Shown one piece after another: positions 41,833 through 55,289 of a stretch of DNA of 64,000 bases. The first letter of the stretch is position 1; every line of letters starts with the position of its first letter. Origin of the DNA: Patiria miniata (Eukaryota > Echinodermata > Asteroidea > Valvatida > Asterinidae); assembly GCF_015706575.1 (NCBI RefSeq), contig NW_024037056.1, positions 16,109,405 through 16,173,404 of the forward strand. Reading direction: 5' to 3'. A model generated the notes under the pieces. That model was given only the letters and a program-made list of their open reading frames with translations, ran no database searches and had not been told where the DNA came from. The position numbers and the translations under genes are program-made.

Positions 41833-44129
41833 GTATATTACCTATTTGGGATATACACTCCCTCCAAAATGGAACTAGGCCTACATGTGTAATTATTACG
41901 TCAGGTGGACGAACACATTGGTTAAAAAAAATGGGAACATGATTCCCGAGCCGACTATTTCTAACTGCACAACTTACCTGCAATGGATGACAATTCATCA
42001 AAAGAAGTCAAGTAAAACTGGCCATGATGACGGCATTTTCACTGGGCGAAGAGTTTTAAGGAACTTGTGCAGTTGTATAAAAGGACCCCTTTCCTTATCA
42101 TCATCCACGTCCAGTAATGTATGTACACGTAGGTCTGCACGCACAGAACTCGAATAGGCCCAACATGAACTAGTGCGCAACTTTGCAACGCCCATGCTGC
42201 AGATTTCTTAGCCATGTTTCAAGGTGCCGAAATGTTATGAATAATACCCATCACTGAGGCGTACAATCGGCGGTTGGTTGAGGCGCCTTGATCAGAGGCT
42301 ATAAATGCCTATGCAAATGAGTCGAGTTCAAGTTCGGAAACTGCATTTCACATCCTGGGAATTTCCAAAAAGTGCAATAAATAACCATTATTCCACACAA
42401 CCATTGTGGGACATACAAAGTCAACATGGCGTGTCACTCGAGTGGAAACTTCTCATCAAAATAAAAAAAAGCCCAACAAGGGTGAAACTTTCAGGAGAAA
42501 TGAAACATAATGGCCTGTTTTGCCGGCCTGCAACCTACAGTATTATTAAATTTAATGGTTGACATCAGTCGATTGATAAAGTTGATAAGGCCAAACCGCT
42601 TCTGGCCGTTCTTGAAACAGTCCAAACATCTGTCGTACAGGTTCGATAGTAGATAGAGGTTTCATGGAAACGTTTCGCGTATATACTTTCCAAACGCAAC
42701 AGTAAATGTCAATTAAGTGTCAATAATAAAAATGTTGTTTCTCCCTTTCTTTCCATTGACCTATCGTGCGAACGCAATCAGCCAGTTGTGGACCGTACGT
42801 AGGGATCTTTGTTTAACAATTACTGAAACTTAAAACAAAAATGTCCTCTTTTTCAGACTTCTTTCTAAATGTTTTCAAAGTGCCAACCTCGACAAATTTC
42901 AAACAAAACACAACAAAACCAACAAACAAAACACACTTTAAACGAATTTAAAAAAACCTACCCCCCCCCCCGGATTAAGAACGGCAGGAAGAGAAATGTC
43001 TGTTTGAATGACTCACATTATTGTTTGCTTTTTATCATAATACTTGCGCAGTGTATTGCACGGCGTGGGGAATTCCCGAACTGAGTAATCCAGTCGTAAC
43101 ATTTGCATACTGGGCAGCCGTTAACCTCCGTTCCAGGCGTATCTGCCAATTACATGCCTTGTTTGTGACAGTTAAAATGTTCAGGACACCTTGAAACACG
43201 TCTACGAAAGCAAATTCATGGACATTGCAGAATGTTGCGCACTATAATAGTGCAGTAAGTCGTCTACGTGTACATGATATATCTATGCTCGTCTGCATTA
43301 TAAAAAATATTTTCCTGAGCTATATCCTCATCACACACAGTGGCAAGGTGTTGAAAATGGCGAAGCTAGCGGAGTGCATAAGCCTACTACAGCACTCGTG
43401 CCGAGTTTTACTTGATGAATAACGACTGCGGGTAAGTTCAGTGAGTGTGATGATGTGGAATGGTCGGCTTGGGAGTCATGTTCCCATTTTGTAATCGTTT
43501 GAAGGAAATAAGTCCTTTCATATTTAAGCTTAGATTCACAAAACAAAATGTGTTGTCTCCTTTTCATGACTTGCTAGCGGAAGTTAGACACATATGCTTC
43601 GGTTTATTTTATTGTCGTCATTCCTCCACAAAGTTATTTGCTTTTGGTGTCAATAGTTGTCCCATAAATGGTTAAAAACTCTTAATGTTACATTGAAAAT
43701 AAAACTGAACATTATTCTTTCTCCCTTTCGATGCGTGATTTCATTCCAGAAACCACTATCAAATGGGATATTTCATTCTTAATTACTGCAAGCTTTTTAG
43801 ACCTATCATGCTTGGATCAAATAGCTAAGACCCGTTTTAATTAACATTGTTTGAAAAATCTTGCAGGAATAATATTCAGACATGTTGCACTAGCTAGTAT
43901 AGCTAAAATAATGGAATATTAAGGTTTAAAAACTACCCCTGTTGCAGAATTGTAAGACTGATTCCCTTTATGTGTGTTATATTTGTCAACAAAAACATTC
44001 AAACTGCACTATGCACCACCGTAGAAACCTTAAGATTATCGTACTTGACATAATCAGTATTACCATTTGATACAATAACAAAAATAGCAGACGAAACTGA
44101 TTTCATGTTTTTTTTCTTCAAATGCAGTC

Positions 44130-44845
44130 ATGGCTACTGGGTACGACCCCAGCAAAGTACGTTATTCCCGTGACAGACAGTCTTCTGATTCGTCTGGAAG
44201 ATACACTCGATCACAAGGAAGAGTCGAAGGATGGAGAGGAGATCCTCAAGACGATGATGTTTTTGACAGCTCCGGGTTTGGAGGTGCTGCAAACCCCCGA
44301 CGCGGCTCTCCAACGCCATTGGGGACTGGAGACGCAAGATCTCGAGGGGGCCCCCGCGGCCGAAACTTTCGGAACACGGATGGACATTCCTACAGGAGAG
44401 GACCTTCGAGAGGGGGCTCTTCAAACTGGAGGAATCCAGGAGGCAGACGTGGAAATCGTGGAAGATCCTGGAGCAGTTCAGATAGCTACCGAGGCAGAAC
44501 CTCTTATTCCACACGTAATTCTCTCGGAGAAGGATCAGAAGTCGGCAACTTGAGAGACACAACATCACAAGGAGGCGAAAGGAACCGAGCTGTGCCTTCG
44601 AGAGGGAGGCACCAAGAATCAGCAGGCATCACGAGGGACTTCTTCAGGAGGCCCGGAAGAGGAGCCGCCAAGACCAAGTCGGTGGGAGACTCCGTCCCCT
44701 ATTTTGCTGAGGAGACCACAGGAGAGGTTCAAGATGGTCCTGATGTGGCTAGTTGGAGAAACACAAGGGGATCACAAGGCAGTGAGCAAGCCGAATGTCT
44801 GGAGGAAGATGAAGATTCTAGAACCTTCACTGAAGATGAAGACCA
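44130..44845 (+). CDS. ZNFX1-like: ZNFX1-like copy 2, first coding exon (RGG-rich N-terminus)
   Basis: 238 codons plus 2 bases, starting MATGYDPSKVRYSRDRQSSD. It is strongly Arg/Gly/Ser-rich (GGPRGRNF, GGRRGNRGRSWSSS) with the same Trp motifs as copy 1 (SSNWRNPGG, VASWRNTRG). It is more RGG-rich than copy 1. Confidence 0.9.
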
Positions 44846-47800
44846 GTAAGTAGGCCATCATTTGGTAATCTTTTTGTGTAAAACTGTTATGAATGTATTT
44901 TAAAAAGTGTGCGGAGAGAAATTGGAGAATCAGCCGACTTTTTTTCGTTTCACGACTGTCACATATTACGTCAATCGGTGCTTTTTCCAAGACAATTATT
45001 TCGTCATATTAATAAATTGAGATACCGATGTTAATTCACTTCACTGAAGCCAACCATGTATCGTGTTGGACTGGGTAAAAAAAGGAAGAAAAAAGTCATT
45101 CACGGACGGACGTCGAGATCTCGAATTTTTATTCACTCGCAGCAGAATGAAACAGCCGTTGACAACCAAAGGTTCAAGGTTACCAATTTATTATTGACGG
45201 TGTAGCGTGAATATCCGACTCCATGAAATGTGGACTCATTGGTAGTACTGCGCACGCGTGAGTACGATACTATGCTAAAGAGTGCTGGAGAGTGACCAGT
45301 CACGTGCGAGGGATTAACCAATAATAGGGAAAAAGGGTTCCGATTTTCATAGGAGTCGGATTTTCATGTGACAACGGTATGTTTGTACATAATGTGGGGC
45401 CCAGAGTGTTACGTACGTACATTCACACTACACACACACACGTTAGTAATGGAATGGCGTTCTATCTGGTTAATTTGATCTGACATGTAGCTGTTTTGTT
45501 TATTTTTATGTCAAGTTAGAAAATTTGAGTTACAGCAGTGTCAATGTTACAGCAGTGTCGATGTTACAGCAGTGTCGATGTTACAGCAGTGTCGATGTTA
45601 CAGCAGTGCGAATGATTTAGTAGATCTATTGAATAATTGGAATCAGTTTAAATGTATACATTTTGTCTGTATTTTTTGTGAATTGTGTCGTGTTTCCCGA
45701 ATCGGTAAACACGATGTAATCCATGCAGGCAACGGAATACTTTTTTGTCCTCCGGTTTGAGGTATAGACCCTTTACATGTTGCGACATGACAGAGAGCAG
45801 GTCTTTGTTCCTGTGTGATACACTTGCTTATAGGCACTTAGTGCTTTCATTGTAACTGAATTTAAATAACAAAACAGAGGTGCACTGTCATGGCGTACCG
45901 TGCAAAGGGTCTACCGCCTGCATGTTGCTCGAACATTCAAAGAGCACTTTTGAAAAAAATAATAGCATCGGGAAGGAATTTTTAAAGGTCAAACTTCAAT
46001 AAAACTTTCGAATGCAGACAACGATTAGAAATTGAACATATACTCATTCTTCATTTTCATGTTCAGAAAATGAGGCCTGTTGTTCTAGACGCATTATGAA
46101 CATCTTCATCCCTTAAAAATTCATTAAAGAGCCATTTTCCCTTGAATTTACCGTGAATTAAATTTTCACGGATTTTTCAACATATTCGGGGGAAAAGGAT
46201 CGTGAAAACACCCTTAAGGAAGTCCTTTGTTTACCCATGGAGATAGACCCAGTGTACCGTTATGTATAACCAATGATAATCCTCAGTGGCCAGGGTCATT
46301 AAAAAAACGTGAAAATACTCTTACATGATTAGTCCTATAAGCGCCCAGGAAAATATCCGTGAAACATCTCTTAAAGATTAATTTCAAGGAGAAGTGGACT
46401 TTTAACGAAAATTTAAGGGTTCAGATGTTCATAGTAATGATCGCGCGCAGTTATCTTTAATTTGCCGCAAGATCCCTCGTCTACAACTCAGTAGTTGCTG
46501 TAAACGCCGAACGTAAATTTGTGGAACTTTAATGCACCCAGAGTAATGCAACAGATCAAGCAGTTCAATAAACTTTCAGCGCGATCAAAATATTCGCATG
46601 CGCGTTCCTAAAATGTTTCAACCTACTTGAAATTGAATAGGGTTCGGCACGGCACTGCCACACTGATGACCGTTCGGGGCGACAGCGGGGCAGCCCGACG
46701 ATAGCGCGGCAGCCGTGCCGAACTCAATTTACCGATCCAAATAGTTCTAAACGCCGTGTGGTATCGCCGTGCCAAATTGAAAACTGTCACATTAACTGAG
46801 TTCGGCACGGCGTCCAGAACGGGCCTAACATAATTATGCTCTTTCATTTACTTGTTGCAGTGATTCCAACTCGGCAAGCTATGCAGATGAGTCTACAAGC
46901 CAGCATTGGCGAACCTATGCATCAGATCTGCACAAGACTCAGCAGAGACGCAAGACCACCGGGCCTTCCTTCACGGACCAAGAACTTGAAAGCTTCCTGG
47001 ACGAAAACTCCCAAGATGCTCTCCTGAATCTTGTCAGTCAGAAGAAGAAATTTGAGGCCCTTTTGTCTGCTAATGAACTAGATGAAAACACGCTAATGTT
47101 AACAATACGTGTTTTGTCCTGTATGTGTCATTTAGATCAAGTCTATGAGGCGATGTACACTCGAGAAGTAATCGTGATTTTAAGTATGATTGAATCATCC
47201 TCGTTTCTCACTAAGCATTTGACTAGGTACCTAGTTGGTTTATCCTTGAAGCAAGCAGACGATTGCGATGTTGAAGACACCGTAGGTGCGAAGAACCTTG
47301 CAGAGGAAGTTAACATGATGTTGGACATTCTGAAGCTGTTCCTGCAGCGGAAGCCATCTGCTTGCGCAGCGGTGAACGTAGTTTTGGTTTTCTTACAGAA
47401 AGTAGTGACCACGGCAGCGTTGAGTAACAGTGAGTTCGACCCAGAGGGCTCTCGGATGGCGAAGGTAGAAGAGGTCAAGGAATGCTGTCACTCCTTGGAC
47501 GAGTCGCAGAAGACAGCTAGAGAACGCGTCAAGGAGAAACCACCTCCGGACAATTACAGGGACATTCCCATCTTCCCAAAGAGCACAGAGCTTCGCCAGA
47601 TGGGCAAGCCCTTCCTGAGAAAGAACATTGTTCGAGGCAGATATGAAAGTGTTGAGCATTACCTTGACGTTCAGTTCCGCTTGTTGAGGGAAGACTTTGT
47701 GGCGCCGATGCGGGAAGGAGTAACTGAATTTCTCTCCAACCCCCGTGGCCGTCTCCAAGACATCCGTATGTACTACGATGTCTTTTTAGAAGCCCAGAAG

Positions 47801-50800
47801 ATGGCAACGAATGGAATTGTTCACACACTGAAGTTTGTGTTGAGGCGTCGAAGACCTGAGCGATGGGAGACCAGCAAGCGTCTCTTGTATGGGTCCTTCG
47901 TCTGTCTTTCCAGCGATAACTTCAATAGCATTTTGTGTGCCACTGTGGAGAACAGGAATTTGAAAGATCTTCAAAATGGAAGGGTGCATGTTCGCTTTCT
48001 GACCGAGGTGCCTCGTAAATACAAAGGTCCCTTCATCATGGCTGAATCAGCTGCTTACTTCGAGGCTTATCGCCACGTACTCCAGGGGCTTCAGCAAATG
48101 AACGAGAGAAACTTTGCCTTCAAGAAATACATCGTAGATGTGGCCTCCAAGGTAGAGCCACCTGCTTATCTAGCAGGTGATGAAGAAGTTGCGTATGATC
48201 TAAGACCACTTGTTCTTGGTTCTGATGAGGAGTCCGATAATAACCAAGACATCGTCAATGCAGCTTATGTGCCAATCCTAGATCCAGGGAATTGGCCGAG
48301 TGCAGAAGCCCTACACCTTGACGACTCTCAGTTAGCTGCCTTGCAAACAGCTCTGACCAAGGAGTTCGCCATCATCCAAGGCCCTCCAGGTACAGGGAAG
48401 ACCTACATCGGTCTGAAGATAGTTGAGCTGCTTCTGTATAACGCACCTTGGAATAGCAACCAACCTGAAGAGGTTAAGACCTCACCGATCCTTGTGGTCT
48501 GCTACACAAATCACGCACTGGATCAGTTCCTTAAGGGTATCATTGACTTCGGTGAGCAGAATGTGGTTCGTGTTGGCAGCCGAAGCTCCAGTGAGGAACT
48601 TGAGAAGAAGAACCTAGCCCGTATGAGAAGAGACAGACCATTCAAAGAGTATGCACAAGAAAAGGAGAGACTCAAAAAAGTTGAACAAGAACTAGCAGAG
48701 CTGGATAAGTTAATTCAACGCGTACTCCTTCAGCTTCAACTTCCAGGCAAGGTAGTTCTTAATGTTATGGCACTGATACACTTCATGAGTCCGGGTCACT
48801 TTAAAGAACTTTCTCCAAAGCAGCTGCAGAGTGAAGAGAAATTGAACGAAACACGATCAGCTAATCTTTTGAAGTGGCTTAAGGTTGGTGATGCTTCAAA
48901 TGAAAAGGAGGAAAAAGTAGCAGACCCAGACCGGAAAGAATTGGATGCTGCTGTGGAAGCCAAGGATCTTACAGAGATGGAGGATGAGGGAGAGGAGATC
49001 CAGCGGGAGCGTCAAATCGACGACTCTGATGACCTTGTCAAGGACCGTGAGATACAAAGGCAAGCTCTGGAGCAGGAGATTTGCAGTAAAAGTTCTGCAC
49101 ATGCCTTGGAGCGTAGTCTGGATTCTAATTCAGTGACAGAGATGCAAAAATCTGATGTAATGACGGATCAACAGGCTGGCAGATTAAAACGCATCTGGAA
49201 GCTTGACTTAAGTGACCGTTGGCGTCTCTACAGGCTCTGGGTCAAAAGATACAAAGATACACATGGTACGAGACTGGGTCAGCTTCGGGAGAAATACGAG
49301 GCACTTTTAAAGGAGCAGGAGACTTTGAATGCTCAGGGTGACCTGGAGATTCTCCAAGAAGCTAACGTGATTGGTATGACAACCACTGGTGCGGCAAGAT
49401 GCCGGAATGTTCTGCAGCGACTAGGTCCTCGAATTGTTGTGGTAGAAGAGGCTGCTGAGGTCCTGGAGGCACACATCATCACCACCCTGACTGCAAAATG
49501 CGAGCATTTGATTCTCATCGGTGACCACCAACAGCTGAAGCCTAATCCAACTGTCTACCGCCTGGCGAAGCTGTTCAACTTGGATACATCCCTGTTTGAG
49601 AGGATGATCAACAACGGTGTCCCTTGCAAGACACTGTCACATCAACACCGCATGCGTCCTGAAATCTCACAGCTTATGAAGAGACATTTCTATAAACGGC
49701 TGTACGATGATAAATGTGTACTGGATATGGAGAACGTCATGGGGATGCAACACAACATGTTTTTCATCAACCATCAACGATTAGAGGATGGGCTTGATGA
49801 CGACAGGACGAGATCCAATCAGCACGAAGCCGAGGTCTTGGTGGGCTTATGCAAGTATCTATTGGATCAAGGTTACGATCACTCCCAGATAACTATACTC
49901 ACCACATACAAGGGTCAGTTGTTCTGTATTAGGCGACTCATGGATAGAGCAACCTTTGAGGGGGTTCGTGTGTCTGTTGTAGACAATTTCCAAGGAGAAG
50001 AGAATGATATCATACTGTTGTCTCTCGTACGAAGCAATGAGGAGGGTTCCATTGGGTTTCTCCGCACTCCAAACCGTGTTTGTGTTGCACTGTCCAGAGC
50101 TCGGATGGGATTTTACTGCATCGGCAACTTCAACATCCTGAAGAAGGCCCAAATCTGGAAGGACATCATTGCTAATCTTGAGGCCGAGCATAAGATTGCC
50201 ACGTCCCTTCCGTTAAAGTGTCAAAATCATCCCGACAAAATCTCCCAGGTTGCCACTGCAAAGGACTTTAAGGAACAGGCTCCCTGTGGTGGATGTGACA
50301 AGTCGTGCGAGTATAGGTTACCGTGTGGCCATGTTTGCCGTTTATCCTGCCACCCCTACGATCCTCAGCATCAGAATTATCAATGCCAGAAACCATGCAC
50401 GAAAAGTTGTTCAAGAGTGGAGCACAGTTGTCCGCTTAAATGTCATGAGTCATGTAAACCCTGTCAGGAAGAGGTTGAGAAATTGATGCCTGATTGTGGA
50501 CATGAGATTCGGGTTTCCTGTTTTCAATTTGAAACAATTTCTTGTCCTGAACCGTGCGAGAAGCTCTACACTAACTGTTGCCATCCTTGTCGGAGGAAAT
50601 GTGGTCAGCGCTGCCATGTGACATGTCCAGAGAAATGTGAGAGGTCACTGGTTTGTTGCCATCCATGCACGGAGCCGTGCGGAAGGCCATGTAACACATA
50701 CTGCAAAGTTAGAGTCAAGAGAATCCTGGAGACGTGTGGTCATGAAGTCACGATGGACTGCAGTCAAACTGAGATTCCCTGTCCAAAACCGTGTCCCAAG

Positions 50801-53212
50801 CTTTTCTCGAGCTGTCAGCACCAATGCCGGAGGAAATGTGGTGAAAGTTGTTTGGAAGCCTGTCCTGAAAAGTGTGAAAGGAAGCTGGTATGTGGTCATT
50901 CCTGCGAAGAGCTTTGTAAGGAGACTTGCACATCTTATTGTAAGGTTGAGGTCACGAGAATCTTGTCGAAGTGTCGGCACAAGGTTGTCATGGACTGTGG
51001 AGAAAACCCGGAAGCATTCCAGTGCACAAGACTTGTGACCAAAACTCATCCTTCATGTGGCCATGATGTCCTGGTCGATTGCTGTGAGGATCCTGGAGAG
51101 GTGGAATGCAAGAAGTTTGTGATCAAAAAAAGGAAGAGCTGTGGGCACCGAAAAGCTATGCCCTGCTACATTGATCCCGATTCAAGAGATTGCACTAAGA
51201 GATGTAACAAAATTCTTCGATGTGGCCATCAGTGTCCAAATGCTTGTGGGAAACCGTGTGAGGCTTCTGACATCTCGCCTAGATCTTATCTGGATGCTTT
51301 TGAAGAGACGGATGACTTGAAAGTTTGTGAAGTGATTGTGGAGAAGTCTTATCCTTCTTGTAGTCATGTCATTAAGCTTCCGTGTCATAAGGATGTGGCT
51401 AAGGTACCTTGTACTGAAATCTGCAAGAAACTTTTGTCATGCGGTCATCGATGTCCTAGGAAATGTTCAGAGTCATGCCCGAAAGAAAGGTTGAGCAATT
51501 CATTATTGAGAATTCATGCTAGGTGGGGGGAACAGTTTTCTGGATTTTGTACAGACAAATGCAAAAAGGAATTGTTATGTGGTCACATGTGTCCCAACAA
51601 ATGTGGTGAACCCTGTCCAAGTGATGTAGGCGTAATGCATTGTTCCTCCTTGGTAAGCTTTTCAACAAAGTGCAAGGAACTTGTGGAGAAGAAGCTCCCT
51701 GGTTGTGGCCATACTGCTGAAGTGGAATGCCACAAAGATGTCTCAGCTTTATCCTGCTCTCAAATTTGTGGTAAGAAGTTGTCCTGCGGCCACGTCTGCA
51801 TGAACTTATGTGGCATTCCTTGCAAATGCCTCCGCAGTGTACGGAAGATGCTGCCGCATTGTGATCACACTGCTCTACTTTCCTGCTATCTTGATGTGAG
51901 CTCCTATGAATGCCCAAAGAAGTGTGAGAGGAAACTTGCATGTGGGCACAGGTGCCCCAACAAATGTGGGGAGCCTTGTCCTGGTAATGGGGATAGCTCG
52001 ACCGACGAAGATGAACCGAGCAGGTTACTTCTTTCTGCAAGAGCAGCGAAAACGCCGGCAAGAAGATGCACCGAAATGGTGAAGAAGGACTTTCTGGATT
52101 GCGATCACAGTGTTGACTTGCCGTGCTTCAAGGATATCAGTACAGTGAAATGCCATCAGAGGTGCTTACGGCTTCTTTCGTGCGGTCATCAGTGCCCCAA
52201 TAGGTGCAGTGATTGCATCGAAGAAGATGCTTCGTCGAGCGAAGACGAAATGACAGGGCACCGACCGCGCCATACGAAGTGTAAGGTGAAAGTACGGAAG
52301 ATGTTGCCTTGCGGTCATGCCCAGGATGTGGCTTGCTGGTTTGTCGACTCCACCCATGCTTGTCTGGAGCCGTGCACCGAAGTCTTAGCCTGTGGCCACA
52401 AATGTCATGGCAACTGTGATAAATGTAAGCAAGGCAAACAACACGCAGGGTGTGGACAGAGCTGTAAGCGTCAGCTTTTATGCGGCCACACATGCAGAGA
52501 CATCTGTGGTAAAGTTTGTCCACCAGACTGCCGTAGCTGCACAAGAGACGCTGTATGGCAGCGTCATTTGAGCCTACGCGTGGCACAGGGTTTGGAGACT
52601 TATCCATGTACACAAAACATAAGAAACCGTCAACTGAAGTCTAATGCTTGCATTCTTCATTGCACCCGGCGCTGCAAACATGGCAAACATCCCTGCATCG
52701 GTGTATGTGGGGAGCCTTGCCCACCATTTTGCATTATATGTACAAGACGTGCAACTATAGACGCGATGCCCAACAAAAATATTCGCCCAAAAGACACGTT
52801 CATCTACCTTCCAGACTGCGAACACATGTGTGAGACTCGAACCTTAGATAGGATGGTAGCTAGTATCCAGAGTCCCTTAAAGAACGGATTCTTTGAGATT
52901 CGCTCCCTGCTATGTCCCAAATGCAAAGACCCAATACTGAACTGCCCCCGTTACAAGGAGACCCTTGATATTATTAAGAAATCAATTGAAGCAGCCAAGG
53001 AGAAGCATAACCCAAACAGGCAAACAGTTTCTGGGTTGTCTAGGCATTGTGCCAAGTATGTATCAAGTATGTCATTTGCAGTGGGTAGATGGTTGAGATG
53101 CCCTGAAGGTCACGTCTTCTATCTTGAGGATGACAAACAAGCGGGACAACAGGATCTAGCATGCCCTGAATGCCCCCAACTCAAAGTGCATGATGAGGAA
53201 TTTTTTGATTAA
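44130..53212 (+). CDS. ZNFX1-like: ZNFX1-like helicase/NF-X1 zinc-finger protein, copy 2
   Basis: CDS is join(44130..44845, 46861..53212), 2,355 residues; the junction is CA|GTAAGT to GCAG|T, phase 2, the same as copy 1. Domain order equals copy 1: RGG/Ser-rich N-terminus, ZNFX1 N-region (RPERWETSKRLLYGS), Walker A GPPGTGKT (about 746), acidic insert, VVVEEAAEV, LIGDHQQLKPNP, HRMRPEIS, VDNFQGEENDIILLS, VALSRARMG, a long NF-X1 finger array (about 50285-52860), then an RZ-like finger (GRWLRCPEGHVF..CPEC) with a short extra acidic tail. All helicase motifs are intact. As in copy 1, the ATG directly follows an acceptor (ATGCAG|TC), implying a non-coding first exon. The helicase core is nearly identical to copy 1 while the N-terminus and some fingers differ, as expected for a duplicated pair under constraint. 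Confidence 0.95.
45531..45609. repeat. 17-bp tandem repeat
   Basis: Four to five copies of TCGATGTTACAGCAGTG in the intron of ZNFX1-like copy 2. Confidence 0.93.
46092..46441. mobile_element. Foldback/MITE-like element
   Basis: CATTATGAACATCT..CCCTTAAA at the left pairs with TTTAAGGG..AGATGTTCATAGTAATG at the right. The inner arms CCGTGAATTA and CACGGAT also recur inverted. Confidence 0.75.
46640..46815. repeat. Inverted TTCGGCACGGC repeats
   Basis: GGTTCGGCACGGCA at the left, GCCGTGCCGAACTCA in the middle and GAGTTCGGCACGGCG at the right, just upstream of the acceptor of copy 2. Confidence 0.7.
46861..53212 (+). CDS. ZNFX1-like: ZNFX1-like copy 2, giant second coding exon
   Basis: A 6,352-bp uninterrupted exon, the same length as its counterpart in copy 1 although internal insertions and deletions differ. 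It opens DSNSASYADESTSQ and ends TAA at 53210-53212. The long antisense open frames over the finger array are by-products of Cys/His-rich coding. Confidence 0.93.
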
Positions 53213-53293
53213 CCGGATTAAGCGATTATACTGTAAAGTCTGGGAGAGGAATGTGCATTGTCAGTGCTGCACAATTAAAACTCGGGCAGGTTG

Positions 53294-53818
53294 GTCAGTA
53301 ACTGGCTACAGTATTGAGCAAAGTGTCAGTTAAAATGTAGGCCTATTTGGAAATTACTCAGATCAAACTTTATAGTGCGAGACAACATAACGTGTTCATC
53401 ATACTGTAAATAAGCCTATACTCCAAATGACTAACCATGCATTATATAAGGGATATATATACATATACATATACATTGTATAGTAGTTAACACAGTTTTG
53501 GTATATTAATTAAGTAAACCTTTCATTTACCGCTTAACACAAGACGGTTACGATATCTTATACCTGTCAGTAACTGCCTGCAGTGGTATGAGCAAATTGT
53601 CAGTTAATATACGTTTGGAAATTACTCAAATCAAACTTTATGTTAGATAACTGTAACGTGATCATCATACTGTAAATATACTCCACTTTCAAGGGATAGA
53701 TATATATACACATTGTATATGGCGGGTTTGCAGTTAACACAGTTTGGGTATGCATGTGTATAAGTAAACCTTTTATTTGCCGCTTGTCATAATGCTTTTT
53801 TACGATAACTTATACCTG
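53294..53818. repeat. Tandem duplication of a roughly 260-bp block
   Basis: Unit 1 (53294-53565) and unit 2 (53566-53818) share GTCAGTAACTG, TTTGGAAATTACTCA, ATCATACTGTAAATA, GTTAACACAGTTT, AGTAAACCTTT and CGATAACTTATACCTG-type stretches. Shorter AGTAAACCTTTCATTTACCG echoes continue to about 54400. Confidence 0.85.
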
Positions 53819-55289
53819 TGGTTCATTTAGTAAACTAACAATGTAGGCCTACCACTTTATCATGAAACTAGTTCCGGTATATATTCGGTGAACATGACCT
53901 TCTATTTGCTGTTTGTATGAGAATTGTGGTATCAATTACACACTTAGGTCTGGTTTCTTTAACATTTACCGCTTATCATCAGACTTGTACGTTTATCGTG
54001 TAGTTTGGGTGTATTCAGTTAACCTAGCATTCACTTTTCTTGAGATTTGACACTATCATCTCATGAAATTTACTTCCAGTAAATTCAGTAAGGCCGACAT
54101 ACGTTATCATTATTACATTTTTTGTAGATACACTTACCGCTTGTCATGATCATAATACTTTTACGTTATCATATTTTTCTGGTATATTATTCAATAAACC
54201 TTTCATTTACCGTTTATCTTTAAAGACATATGTTATCAAACAGTTCTGGTTTAACCAGTAAACATATTTGTCTTTAACTTAACGTTATCATTATATTCAG
54301 AAAACCTTTGGTATTACTCGGTTACGGCTTTATCATAACAGTTCTGGTATAATATATTCAGTAAACATTATTTACCGGTTGTCTTGAGACTTATACCTTT
54401 TATAGTTTTGGTGTATATTGTTACAATCGCTTTTGTCTGGCCTACTATCATTTCAATATCATATTTGACCTGTTGAGGTTTTTTTTTTTTACGTGTGCGC
54501 ATGCAATGGGACTACTATGTTCTCAGTTAGGGGCCGAACTGTGCCTTGAAATATAACACAAATATAGTTTGTTTTGTTTCTCATTTGTCATCAAGTGACG
54601 AAATAACTGATACAATACTGTGAAGTGTTCCGATTTTGTTCACAATGTTGTTTTTTTTTAGTAAGTAGCCAACAGTTACATAAACTTTCAGAACTGTTAT
54701 TGTTTTTGCGATTTGTGACTTCATTGCCAAATATCACGTCATTGTCAAATTATAGCCTAGTTACAAAGTGTTGCGATATTTTAGCTCGATGGACCAATGT
54801 CCGTAGTACATAGAGTTGTAGAATATCGGATTAGAATTGTTGTTAAAACAGCTTTATTTTACGCCTTCTCCACTACCAAATGACGTCTGAATATCGAATA
54901 TGCAAATGATGAAATAACAATTTAGAATGTGTGGTGATATTTTAGTGCAATGGAACGATAACATTTATGTTTATAAAAGGAACAGCACATATTTTTATGT
55001 AATTTACTGTATTTCAATGTTTTGTGTCTACATTGTCCAAATCTTATTGAATGTAAAAATTGTGAAAGTGACATAATAACTACAAAATGTATATATATGT
55101 AGTCAAATTTGAGCACAGTAGGTGGATGAAACCAATTTAACAACCAGATGCAGGTTATAGTTAAACATTTCCTTTCTGTCACTTATATTTTGTTTGTTTC
55201 ATTATCAGACTCAAGAAGATTGGTTATACACAAGTTTGTAATTCCAGTTCCAATCCGGTTCATAAATGACTTCGTCATATACGCCCATG

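Larger units (their letters stand above)
40226..44129. other. Divergent intergenic/5' region of the ZNFX1-like pair
   Basis: The start codons of the two copies face away from each other across this 3.9 kb. It should contain both promoters and non-coding first exons. Perfect GTAAGT donors that could end such exons are at 41977-41972 (minus, after CAG) and 43432-43437 (plus, after CGG); neither is confirmed. It also contains a nested transposon, a short-repeat cluster, a 30-bp palindrome and a TATAAAT at about 42300. Confidence 0.6.
44846..46860. other. Intron 1 (coding) of ZNFX1-like copy 2
   Basis: 2.0 kb against 1.0 kb in copy 1. It contains a 17-bp minisatellite (45531-45609), a foldback (46092-46441) and inverted TTCGGCACGGC motifs (46640-46815). 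No coding exon was seen. Confidence 0.75.

Noticed and set aside
42480..42510. Interferon-response-like element upstream of ZNFX1-like copy 2
   Set aside because: GAAACTTTC and GAAATGAAAC are present but the GAAA spacing does not fit the GAAANNGAAA consensus.
50645..52825. Long antisense open frames over the zinc-finger array of copy 2
   Set aside because: Same shadow effect as in copy 1.
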